The position numbers and the translations under genes are program-made. The notes under the pieces are model-generated. The model worked only from the letters and a program-made list of their open reading frames with translations. It was not told the DNA's origin and made no database searches. From positions 1 to 33,296 of the forward strand of contig JAJYGL010000219.1 of NCBI GenBank assembly GCA_021790625.1: a stretch of DNA of 33,296 bases, given 5' to 3'. This stretch comes from Pseudomonadota bacterium. GTDB taxonomy: Bacteria > Pseudomonadota > Gammaproteobacteria > Burkholderiales > Sulfuriferulaceae. Below, in pieces: positions 25,507-33,035 of this stretch (the first letter of the stretch is position 1; every line of letters begins with the position of its first letter).

Positions 25507-25986
25507 TTAAACCTTTTGGGAAATATGAAGAAGCGCATAGTCCAATGCCAGGAAATATCCTTGTTCTCCCAATCCACTGATGACGCCGACGGCAATATCA
25601 CTAAAAAAGGATTGGTGACGAAAGGGTTCACGCGCATGAACGTTGGATAAGTGAATTTCAATGAACGGAATGGCAACTGCCAGCAAGGCGTCACGTAAGG
25701 CAATGCTGGTATGGGTAAAAGCCGCAGGGTTGAACAGGATGAAATCGATTTGACCAAGAGACTGATGAAGAGCATCAATCAGGACGGACTCGGCATTGCT
25801 CTGTACGCAGCGTAACGAAGCGCCGGCACGTTGCGCACGGTCTTCCAGGCCGGCGCAGATGCTTGCCAGCGTGGCATGACCATACAGCGCTGGCTCACGT
25901 ACACCCAGCATGTTCAGGTTGGGGCCGTTCAGTACCAGTATGCGAGCAGTAGCCGCTGGCATGGGAGAGAGGGTAGTTGGTTTCAT
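25507..25986 (-). CDS. aroQ: Type II 3-dehydroquinate dehydratase
   Basis: AroQ converts 3-dehydroquinate to 3-dehydroshikimate in the shikimate pathway. The 159-residue protein has the family start L-N-G-P-N-L-N-M-L-G-x-R-E-P-x-L-Y-G, with the catalytic Arg and Tyr. It also has N-P-A-A-F-T-H-T-S and H-L-S-N-V-H-A-R-E-P-F-R-H, which bind substrate. About 15 residues precede the fold, so a downstream ATG is also possible. It is the first gene of a leftward operon with accB, accC, prmA and a DUF3426 gene. No clear promoter was seen in the 114 bases upstream. Confidence 0.96.
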   Translation of the reverse strand: MKPTTLSPMPAATARILVLNGPNLNMLGVREPALYGHATLASICAGLEDRAQRAGASLRCVQSNAESVLIDALHQSLGQIDFILFNPAAFTHTSIALRDALLAVAIPFIEIHLSNVHAREPFRHQSFFSDIAVGVISGLGEQGYFLALDYALLHISQKV

Positions 25987-26100
25987 GGGCGCAAGTGTGC
26001 CGAAAATGATGCAAAATGTCCAGTATTTGTCAGCAAAGTCGTTGTCCGGAATAGTGACGGATTTGTGTCGGAAGGGCGCATTAAAACAGTATTGGATCGT

Positions 26101-26613
26101 TCAAGGGGTTTGCCCCTGTTGGATCAGGGTTGTCAATTGTTGTGTCGTCGGCGTACCAATAAACGTGCGACCAATCTGTCCGTCCTGACGAACGAGCATC
26201 GTAAACGGTAATTGTGCTTGTGGGTCACCATAGCGACGCAACAGCGACAGCGTTTCCAGGTCGCCTAGCAAGACTGGAAAATGGACGGAATACGGCGCGA
26301 TGACAGGTGCGACTTGTTGCGGATCGGCCATTGCGATCAACAGGATTTGCGTGTTTGATTGCGGTGGCAGGGCAACCAGTGCGGCGAGAGACTGGCGGCA
26401 GGGAAGGCACCAGGGCGCCCAGAACTGAACCAGTAATGTACGATGTTGCCATTGCTTGACGGGCTGGCGCACACCAGTCATGTCATACAGTTGCGCGCGG
26501 TACAACGCTGCGGCAGAGCCTTTTTTGTCCGTGGCGCCGTTTAGCCAAACCATCAGCAGGATGGCAAGACCCGTCAGGGCAGACAGCAAGAGCAGGAAGC
26601 GTTTGTTGCTCAT
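26101..26613 (-). CDS. TlpA-like periplasmic thioredoxin
   Basis: This 170-residue protein has an N-terminal signal or anchor helix (about 6-24) and a thioredoxin-like fold with the active-site W-C-L-P-C (C69 and C72) and a downstream L-P-F cis-proline motif. It resembles the TlpA/ResA/DsbE group of periplasmic reductants, which receive electrons from DsbD-type proteins and reduce cytochrome c apoproteins or other targets. Its ATG overlaps the dsbD stop by 4 bases, so the two are coupled and probably work together. The exact substrate cannot be told. Confidence 0.87.
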   Translation of the reverse strand: MSNKRFLLLLSALTGLAILLMVWLNGATDKKGSAAALYRAQLYDMTGVRQPVKQWQHRTLLVQFWAPWCLPCRQSLAALVALPPQSNTQILLIAMADPQQVAPVIAPYSVHFPVLLGDLETLSLLRRYGDPQAQLPFTMLVRQDGQIGRTFIGTPTTQQLTTLIQQGQTP

Positions 26614-28364
26614 GGACGTAAAAGCAGGTTGTGCAACGCTGTCGACAGGCTCGCAACGGATTGTAATCCGATGAGCGGCGAGGAGAATTCTTGCCCGTGA
26701 CGGTCAAACAGGACGATGGCGGGGGGGCCAAAGAGCCCAAACCGCTGTCGCAGGGCGTCATCGTCAGCATTGTTGGCGGTAATGTCGGCACGTAACAGCA
26801 CGATAGACGCCAATTGTTGCCGGATGGACGCGTTTTGCAGCGTGGTGGCATCCATTTCGCGACAGGAAACACACCAGTCCGCATAAAAATCCAGCATTAC
26901 CGGACGACCTTTGGCTTGAGTCAGGGCTCCATTCAGTTCAGCGATGCTGTGCACGGTTGTAAAGGCGGGGTCGGAAGTGGCGACCGGTATTGCTGCGTTG
27001 GCTTGATGTTGTAGTGGTTGCCACAGATTTTGTGCTCCGGACAGCGCGCCAATCAATTCTGCCAGTCCACTAGCCAGTAGCAGAATGGCCAAACCTTTGC
27101 TGAGGCGGCGCAAGGCGCCGACGTGTTCCGGTAGTGGGTCGAGCGCACGCCAGAACACGGCCGAGACGATAAGCAGGACCGCCCACAACAGCATTTGTAT
27201 CGAGACGGGAAGCAGAGGACTGATAATCCAGATGGCAACGCCCAGCATGGTAACGCCAAAGAAACGTTTGACGCCATCCATCCAGGCCCCGGCTCGCGGT
27301 AACAGGCTGCCTGCGCCCAGACCCAGCAGTAGTAAGGGCGCGCCCATGCCGAGCGCCAGGAAAAACAGGGCTAGTCCGCCGGTCAACAGATTGCCGGTGC
27401 GAGCAATCCAGGTAAGCGCTGCAGCCAGCGGTGGCGCGACACAGGGGCCGATAATCAGTGCGGATAATGATCCCATGACGAAGGTGCCCAACAGACGCCC
27501 GTTGTGAAACCGATTGCTAAAGCCGGCAAACCGGCTTTGCCAGCCAGGTGGCAGTTGTAGTTCGTACAAACCGAACATGGACAAGGCGAGGACGGAAAAC
27601 AGCGCGGCAGCACTACCCAGCGCCCAAGGGTTTTGCAGCGCGTTGGAGAGCAGCGACCCGGATAGTGCAGCAGCGATGCCAGCCAAGGCGTAGGTGAGCG
27701 CCATACCAAGTACGTAGGCTAGCGATAACAGAAAAGCGGTGTAGCGAGAGGTGGCGTTTTGTTGGACGATGATGCCCGATAGAATGGGAATCATCGGGAA
27801 CACGCAAGGGGTAAGGGAAAGCAATAAGCCGGCACCAAAAAAAGCCGCCAAAATGCTGAATAGCCCACGCTGATGCGAATTTTGCATCGGGGATTGTGCT
27901 AAGGGTTGTGCCAGTGCTGGTGCGGGCGGTGCCACATTCCCGCCCAAGGCAAGCTGTGCGTGCTGGTGGATTGGAGAATAGCATACACCAGCGTCGGCAC
28001 AGCCCTGTGCGGTGCTGTCGAGTTGTAACGCTGAAGCAGTTGGTTGGGAAAAGGGCAGGATGACCGTGACTTGATGACGATAAATGGTTTCCAGGCCAAA
28101 ATTTGGGTCGTTCTTGGTTTCCCCTGCGGGAAACTGGGGCGTGTCGAGGTGCGCACCCTGTAACTGGAAGTGGAATTTGTCACGGTAAAGATAACAGCCC
28201 GGCGCAATTTGGTACTGCACGGCGATGTGTTGGCTGTCGAGTAGCCGGGCAGAGAAAACGAAAGCGTGTTCGGGGTCGGGAATGTCATCCGCGTGAACGG
28301 CGGTCGTCATCCATACGAACAGGATGAGCAGGATGGTGAACAGGCGCAATAAATGGCTGGGCAT
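26610..28364 (-). CDS. dsbD: Thiol:disulfide interchange protein DsbD
   Basis: DsbD passes electrons from cytoplasmic thioredoxin across the inner membrane to periplasmic partners. The 584-residue protein has a signal peptide (about 1-25), the N-terminal alpha domain with C122 and C128 in G-C-A-D-A-G-V-C, and eight or so membrane spans with C187 (L-T-P-C-V-F-P) and C308 (G-P-C-V-A-P-P). A C-terminal thioredoxin domain has C498 and C501 in W-C-V-S-C. All three modules are complete. The ATG at 28364 is chosen because it starts the signal peptide; the open frame begins at a TTG 33 bases earlier. Confidence 0.96.
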   Translation of the reverse strand: MPSHLLRLFTILLILFVWMTTAVHADDIPDPEHAFVFSARLLDSQHIAVQYQIAPGCYLYRDKFHFQLQGAHLDTPQFPAGETKNDPNFGLETIYRHQVTVILPFSQPTASALQLDSTAQGCADAGVCYSPIHQHAQLALGGNVAPPAPALAQPLAQSPMQNSHQRGLFSILAAFFGAGLLLSLTPCVFPMIPILSGIIVQQNATSRYTAFLLSLAYVLGMALTYALAGIAAALSGSLLSNALQNPWALGSAAALFSVLALSMFGLYELQLPPGWQSRFAGFSNRFHNGRLLGTFVMGSLSALIIGPCVAPPLAAALTWIARTGNLLTGGLALFFLALGMGAPLLLLGLGAGSLLPRAGAWMDGVKRFFGVTMLGVAIWIISPLLPVSIQMLLWAVLLIVSAVFWRALDPLPEHVGALRRLSKGLAILLLASGLAELIGALSGAQNLWQPLQHQANAAIPVATSDPAFTTVHSIAELNGALTQAKGRPVMLDFYADWCVSCREMDATTLQNASIRQQLASIVLLRADITANNADDDALRQRFGLFGPPAIVLFDRHGQEFSSPLIGLQSVASLSTALHNLLLRP

Positions 28365-28407
28365 AGGCAAATCAGCGTAACTGACCGGACAGGACAAATA
28401 GGACGCT

Positions 28408-28413
28408 ATTATA
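28408..28413 (-). promoter_or_regulatory. Candidate dsbD -10 element
   Basis: The minus strand reads TATAAT here, about 44 bases upstream of the dsbD ATG. The matching -35 is poor (ATGTCC at 17 bases). It lies back to back with the glmU promoter in the 117-base divergent gap. Confidence 0.4.
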
Positions 28414-28454
28414 AGCCAAAATCAGCGGCGGACATTGTTGTTTTGCGCGAATCA

Positions 28455-28483
28455 TTGGTCAGAACAGGGTGAGAGGCTATAAT
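28455..28483 (+). promoter_or_regulatory. Candidate glmU promoter overlapping the first ATG
   Basis: TTGGTC (28455-28460) and a perfect TATAAT (28478-28483) are 17 bases apart. The -10 element overlaps the ATG at 28482, so a transcript from this promoter would start near 28490 and could not use that codon. Confidence 0.5.
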
Positions 28484-29900
28484 GCTGCCATTGGCAACAA
28501 GGCGAAAGAATGGCGTGCAGACAGATTTGCAACAGGATTTGAATGTGGTGGTTCTGGCAGCAGGGCGTGGCACGCGTATGCGCTCGCAATTACCCAAGGT
28601 ATTGCAACCGTTGGCCGGGCGGCCGCTGCTGGCGCATGGATTGGCAACAGCGCGAGCCTTGGCGCCGCGCTCGTTGTGTGTGGTGTATGGTTATGCCGGA
28701 GATGCGGTAAAACAGACATTGCCTATGCCGGAGGTGACTTGGGTTGAACAGGCCGAACAGTTGGGTACCGGACATGCCTTGCAGCAGGCGCTGCCATGCC
28801 TGGGGAACGGCAGCGTGACATTGGTGCTGTATGGCGATGTGCCGCTGGTGCAGGAATCGACCTTGCGTCAGTTGGTGGCGTTGGCATCAGCGGGAGCGTT
28901 GGCGCTGTTGACCATAGAATTGGCGCAACCCACGGGTTACGGCCGCATCGTGCGTGCCGCATCGGGGGCCATCGAGCGCATCGTAGAAGAGCGCGATGCA
29001 GATGAAATCACGCGCAATATTCGGGAAATCAATACTGGTTTGATGGCGATACCGAGCCGTTATCTGGCTGACTGGCTGGGGCGTTTGCGCAACCATAACC
29101 AGCAGGGTGAATATTATTTGACTGATATCGTCGCGCTGGCCGTCGCGGACGGGGTGATGGTAACGGCTTGTCAGCCTGCGCATGAGTGGGAAATCATGGG
29201 CGTGAATGACAAGGCACAACTGGCGGCACTGGAGCGCCAGTACCAGCGTAACATCGCCAGTCAATTGTTGATACAGGGAGTGACACTGTTAGATCCAGCG
29301 CGACTGGATGTGCGAGGCAGCCTGCGTTGCGGACGTGACGTGACGATTGATGTCGGCTGTGTTTTTTCTGGCACTGTCGTGCTGGGCGATGGCGTGATAG
29401 TGGGTGCTCACTGCGTATTTGAAGACGTCGAGGTGGGGGCGGGGAGTCAGATAGCGCCTTTTTCTCATTTGCAGCAGTGTCTGGTGGGGGCGGATAATCG
29501 CATCGGGCCGTTTGCCCGGCTGCGACCCGGAGCCGTGCTGAATACGGCGGTGCATGTCGGTAATTTTGTGGAAATCAAAAACAGCGTGATTGGTGACGAG
29601 AGCAAAGTCAATCATCTGTCTTACGTTGGCGATAGCACTGTGGGCAAACGGGTCAACGTGGGGGCTGGGACGATTACCTGCAATTATGATGGGGCGAATA
29701 AACATCGCACGGTCATCGAGGACGATGTGTTTGTCGGGTCGGGCACCGAGTTGGTTGCCCCGGTTACGGTGAAAGCGGGCGCGACGATTGGCGCGGGGTC
29801 TACTATTACCCGTGAGGCACCTGCTGGAGAGTTGACGTTGGCACGAGAACGGCAGAAAACTATTTTGGGCTGGAAGCGGCCCCAAAAACGGGGAAAATAA
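28482..29900 (+). CDS. glmU: Bifunctional GlmU (UDP-GlcNAc synthesis)
   Basis: GlmU acetylates glucosamine-1-phosphate and then couples it to UTP, giving UDP-N-acetylglucosamine for peptidoglycan and lipopolysaccharide. The N-terminal uridylyltransferase has L-A-A-G-R-G-T-R-M (25-33) and Y-G-D-V-P-L; the C-terminal left-handed beta-helix has hexapeptide repeats and the catalytic-type N-H-L-S-Y. From ATG 28482 it is 472 residues, longer than the usual 456. A GTG at 28515 gives 461 residues and is compatible with the promoter overlapping the first ATG; GAGAGG at 28471 supports the first ATG. The start is therefore open. Confidence 0.97.
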   Translation: MLPLATRRKNGVQTDLQQDLNVVVLAAGRGTRMRSQLPKVLQPLAGRPLLAHGLATARALAPRSLCVVYGYAGDAVKQTLPMPEVTWVEQAEQLGTGHALQQALPCLGNGSVTLVLYGDVPLVQESTLRQLVALASAGALALLTIELAQPTGYGRIVRAASGAIERIVEERDADEITRNIREINTGLMAIPSRYLADWLGRLRNHNQQGEYYLTDIVALAVADGVMVTACQPAHEWEIMGVNDKAQLAALERQYQRNIASQLLIQGVTLLDPARLDVRGSLRCGRDVTIDVGCVFSGTVVLGDGVIVGAHCVFEDVEVGAGSQIAPFSHLQQCLVGADNRIGPFARLRPGAVLNTAVHVGNFVEIKNSVIGDESKVNHLSYVGDSTVGKRVNVGAGTITCNYDGANKHRTVIEDDVFVGSGTELVAPVTVKAGATIGAGSTITREAPAGELTLARERQKTILGWKRPQKRGK

Positions 29901-29902
29901 AT

Positions 29903-31747
29903 ATGTGTGGTGTTGTGGGCGCTGTGGCGCAACGGAATGTCGTGCCGATTTTGCTGGAAGGCTTGCGCCGGCTTGAATACCGCGGTTATGACTCGGCTGG
30001 ACTCGCTGTGGTGCAGCGTGATGCGGCACAGCCAAGTTTGCAGCGCGTGCGCAGCGTTGGTCGGGTCGGTGTGCTGGCCGAACTGGTCGCGCAGCAGCAG
30101 GTGCAGGGAGATTGGGGGATTGCGCATACCCGTTGGGCCACGCATGGTGCGCCGAGTAAGGACAATGCCCATCCGCATGCCAGTCACGATTGTATTGCTA
30201 TCGTACATAATGGCATCATCGAAAATTATGAGGCGTTACGCGCAGAATTGCGGACGCAAGGCGAGGTGTTTACCTCCGAAACGGATAGCGAGGTCATTGC
30301 GCATCTTGTTTATCGCCAGTATCAGGTGACCAGTGATCTGTTGCGGGCGGTACAGGATACCGCGGCGCTGTTGCAAGGCAGTTTTGCGATTCTGGTTATG
30401 GCAACGGATGCGCCCGATCGTCTGGTGTGTGCCCGTCGCGGCAGCCCATTGCTGATTGGCGTGGGAATTGAAGAGCATTTCGTGGCGTCCGATGTGTCCG
30501 CACTGTTGCCAGTGACGCAACGGGTGGTGTATCTGGAAGAAGGTGACGTGGCCGACATCGGTGTGTTGTCGTATCGGGTGTTTGACGCTGCGGGCAATCA
30601 GGTCATGCGCCCGGTGAATGTGTCCGAGCAATCGGCGGAAATGAGCGATCTGGGTGCCTACCGGCATTTCATGCAAAAGGAAATCTATGAGCAGCCGCGG
30701 GCGTTGGCAGATACCCTGCATGATGTGTTGATGGGCGAGCATTTGCCGGCGCAAGCGTTTGGTCACGACGCGGAGGCGGTTTTTGCCCGGGTTGACGCTG
30801 TACGTTTTCTGGCCTGTGGCACCAGTTACCATGCCGCCCTGATAGGCGCGCAGTGGATAGAAGCGTTGGCTGGACTGCCGTGCCAGGCGGAAGTGGCCAG
30901 CGAGTACCGGTACCGGGATAGTGTGGCCAATCCCCGTGCGCTGGTAGTGACCTTGTCGCAATCCGGCGAGACAGCTGATACGTTGGCAGCGCTGAAACAT
31001 GCGCAGCATCTGGGGCACAACGAGACCTTGAGCATCTGTAATGTCCCGGAATCTTCACTGGTACGCGCATCGGCTTTGCACTTTTTGACGCGCGCCGGGC
31101 CAGAAATCGGGGTGGCATCGACCAAGGCATTTACGGCGCAACTGGCCGCGTTGTTCCTGTTGGCTTTGCTGCTGGCGCGCAGCCGTGGCCGTTTGTCGCC
31201 AGAACAGGAGCGTGCGCATATTCACGCGTTGCGCGCTTTGCCGGGCGCCGTGGGGCGGGTGCTGGCGCTGGAGCACGAGGTGGCAGCGTGGGCGCAACGA
31301 CTTGCCGATAAGCGTCACGCACTGTTTCTGGGACGCGGTATCCATTTTCCGATTGCGCTGGAAGGGGCACTGAAACTGAAGGAAATTTCGTATATTCATG
31401 CCGAAGCGTATCCGGCCGGGGAATTGAAACACGGGCCACTGGCGCTGGTTGACCACGACATGCCGGTGGTGGCGATTGCGCCGGATGATGCGTTGCTCGA
31501 CAAGTTGCGATCCAACCTGCAGGAAGTTGCCGCGCGTGGTGGCGAGTTGTACGTGCTGACAGATACTCAAACCAGCATTTTGTCCGGCAGCCATGTGCAC
31601 CATATCCGGATGGATGAACATGCAGGCTGGCTCTCGCCCATTCTGCACGTCATACCGTTGCAGATGCTGGCGTATCACGCCGCCTTGCAAAAGGGAACGG
31701 ACGTTGATAAGCCACGCAATCTGGCCAAATCGGTGACCGTAGAATGA
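29903..31747 (+). CDS. glmS: Glucosamine-6-phosphate synthase (isomerising)
   Basis: GlmS makes glucosamine-6-phosphate from fructose-6-phosphate and glutamine, feeding GlmU. The 614-residue protein has the N-terminal glutaminase with nucleophile Cys2 (M-C-G-V-V-G-A), H-T-R-W-A-T-H-G, two SIS isomerase domains (C-G-T-S-Y-H-A; S-Q-S-G-E-T-A-D-T) and the conserved end P-R-N-L-A-K-S-V-T-V-E. It starts 2 bases after glmU and overlaps queD by 4 bases. E. coli GlmS is 609 residues. Its region is clearly GC-rich: row 31201-31260 has 41 G/C in 60. Confidence 0.98.
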   Translation: MCGVVGAVAQRNVVPILLEGLRRLEYRGYDSAGLAVVQRDAAQPSLQRVRSVGRVGVLAELVAQQQVQGDWGIAHTRWATHGAPSKDNAHPHASHDCIAIVHNGIIENYEALRAELRTQGEVFTSETDSEVIAHLVYRQYQVTSDLLRAVQDTAALLQGSFAILVMATDAPDRLVCARRGSPLLIGVGIEEHFVASDVSALLPVTQRVVYLEEGDVADIGVLSYRVFDAAGNQVMRPVNVSEQSAEMSDLGAYRHFMQKEIYEQPRALADTLHDVLMGEHLPAQAFGHDAEAVFARVDAVRFLACGTSYHAALIGAQWIEALAGLPCQAEVASEYRYRDSVANPRALVVTLSQSGETADTLAALKHAQHLGHNETLSICNVPESSLVRASALHFLTRAGPEIGVASTKAFTAQLAALFLLALLLARSRGRLSPEQERAHIHALRALPGAVGRVLALEHEVAAWAQRLADKRHALFLGRGIHFPIALEGALKLKEISYIHAEAYPAGELKHGPLALVDHDMPVVAIAPDDALLDKLRSNLQEVAARGGELYVLTDTQTSILSGSHVHHIRMDEHAGWLSPILHVIPLQMLAYHAALQKGTDVDKPRNLAKSVTVE

Positions 31748-32196
31748 GCATCGATATGCGTGTGGTGATGGTGAGCGCCACGCGTTACCATGACATCAGT
31801 TGCGGGCACGTCGTGTTCGGTCACGAGAGCAAGTGTCAGCATTTGCACGGACACAATTATCGCGTGCATTTTGAGGTAACGGGTGAGCGTGACGCCATCG
31901 GGCGGGTGTTGGATTTCGGCATCATCAAGCAAAGGTTGTGTCTTTGGCTGGAAGCCGAGTGGGATCACCGCTTTCTGGTCTGGCAGGAACATCCGCTGGC
32001 GGCAGGCTTGCAGGCGATCGACCCGGCGGGTGTATTGCTCTTGCCGTTCAACCCCACGGCAGAAAATATGGCACGTTATCTGCTGGAAACCGTGGGACCC
32101 GCGCAGCTTGCCGGCTTGTCGGTGACATTGGCTCGGGTCGTGGTGGAGGAAACGGCCAAGTGTTCGGCTGAAGCCCGGCTCCAGATAGTTCCCTAA
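31744..32196 (+). CDS. queD: 6-carboxytetrahydropterin synthase (QueD/PTPS family)
   Basis: QueD converts dihydroneopterin triphosphate to 6-carboxytetrahydropterin, the second step toward queuosine and other 7-deazaguanines. The 150-residue protein has the zinc histidines H22, H35 and H37, the catalytic C31 in E-S-K-C-x3-H-G-H and D-H in E-W-D-H-R-F. A Glu follows in V-V-E-E-T near the C-terminus. It belongs to the subgroup with G-H-x-V-x-G-H-E-S-K-C. The ATG overlaps the glmS stop (ATGA), so it is coupled to glmS, an unusual partner. No other queuosine gene is visible here. Confidence 0.88.
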   Translation: MSIDMRVVMVSATRYHDISCGHVVFGHESKCQHLHGHNYRVHFEVTGERDAIGRVLDFGIIKQRLCLWLEAEWDHRFLVWQEHPLAAGLQAIDPAGVLLLPFNPTAENMARYLLETVGPAQLAGLSVTLARVVVEETAKCSAEARLQIVP

Positions 32197-32384
32197 TCGA
32201 CGAAAATCGTCACGCTGGTGATGGCGTTGCCGTAGCCGGCGGTATTTATCTGGCAAAAATTCATCGGAAAAAATCGTTCGCTGCGCGGCAAGGGTTCCGG
32301 TTTTTTGCCGAGTCAAACATGTGGAGGAAAGGCAGTGGTCATGGCGATCATCTGAAATGGTTATGCCAGAACGCAAATTTCCTG

Positions 32385-32414
32385 TTGCTACCAATAGAAT
32401 ATGTATGGTAGTAT
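32385..32414 (+). promoter_or_regulatory. Candidate promoter with inverted repeat
   Basis: TTGCTA (32385-32390) and TAGTAT (32409-32414) are 18 bases apart. CTACCA (32388-32393) and TGGTAG (32406-32411) form an inverted repeat that overlaps both elements, as an operator would. Confidence 0.4.
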
Positions 32415-32415
32415 G

Positions 32416-32445
32416 AAATGAAATAGACGGTTTATAAATGAAATA
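32416..32445. repeat. Direct repeat with a 20-base period
   Basis: AAATGAAATA occurs at 32416-32425 and again at 32436-32445, exactly 20 bases apart (about two helical turns), just downstream of the candidate promoter. Confidence 0.6.
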
Positions 32446-32570
32446 AACATTATTTATCTATAAAAATTAGCATGTTATTTTGTTTTTTGTTCCTGCTTCA
32501 CGAAAAACGGTTTTGTTTTTTTTATTGTTCTGTGTTGAAAAACAAGGCATGGCAACATGAAAATGGCGAC

Positions 32571-33035
32571 ATGAAACATGAAAACAGCCAAATGACAGGC
32601 GGGATAATATGGGCGGCCATCGTGGCATGGTTGTGGTTCGCGCCTCAGGCCAAGGCCGATTGCTGGGGTGAGGCGGAAGCGCATTATGGGGTATCACGGT
32701 TTTTACTGTTGGCGATGGCGCGGCATGAATCGGGGCTCAATCCGGCCGCGATCAATCACAACAGCGATGGTTCGTGGGATGTGGGTTTGATGCAGATCAA
32801 CACGGGTTGGTTGCCGGTATTGAAAGCGTACGGCGTCGGATTGGCCGATTTACGCGATCCTTGTGTGAATTTACAGGTTGGCGCGTGGATACTGGCCAAC
32901 AATTTTCGCCAGTATGGCAAAAACTGGCGCGCCGTGGGGGCGTATAACGCCAGAACGGAATGGAAGCGGCGACATTACGCACGACAGGTGTCGGTGCAGT
33001 TCAAGCGCATTGCGCGGGAGTATGGCATTGAATGA
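32571..33035 (+). CDS. VirB1/IpgF-like lytic transglycosylase
   Basis: The protein (154 residues from ATG 32571; 147 from ATG 32592) has a signal peptide ending A-Q-A-K-A before D-C-W. It also has a lysozyme-like SLT domain with the catalytic Glu in R-H-E-S-G-L-N-P-A-A, then G-L-M-Q-I-N-T and A-Y-N-A-R. Two Cys (D-C-W and D-P-C-V-N) could form a disulfide. Such small enzymes cut peptidoglycan to let secretion or pilus machines through. Neither ATG has a good Shine-Dalgarno. Its 3' end overlaps a VirB11/TrbB-type ATPase gene by 14 bases, which supports a secretion role. Confidence 0.87.
   Translation: MKHENSQMTGGIIWAAIVAWLWFAPQAKADCWGEAEAHYGVSRFLLLAMARHESGLNPAAINHNSDGSWDVGLMQINTGWLPVLKAYGVGLADLRDPCVNLQVGAWILANNFRQYGKNWRAVGAYNARTEWKRRHYARQVSVQFKRIAREYGIE

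Larger units (their letters stand above)
32197..32570. other. AT-rich gene-free spacer after queD
   Basis: This 374-base spacer changes from GC-rich to strongly AT-rich after about 32370. It holds a small hairpin GACGA-AAA-TCGTC just after queD, a candidate promoter (32385-32414) with an inverted repeat, and a pair of direct repeats 20 bases apart. The open frame before 32571 encodes a Phe- and Cys-rich leader without family features, so I treat it as non-coding. Confidence 0.55.

Noticed and set aside
31675..32394. 239-codon minus-strand frame across queD and the following spacer
   Set aside because: It overlaps a well-supported queD on the other strand and has no family features.
32502..32526. 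Intrinsic terminator at the T-run near 32516-32523
   Set aside because: There is a T-run but no stable GC-containing stem before it.
32472..32570. N-terminal extension of the transglycosylase frame
   Set aside because: The Phe/Cys-rich leader comes before a complete signal peptide and arises from a T-rich non-coding stretch; later ATGs explain the protein better.
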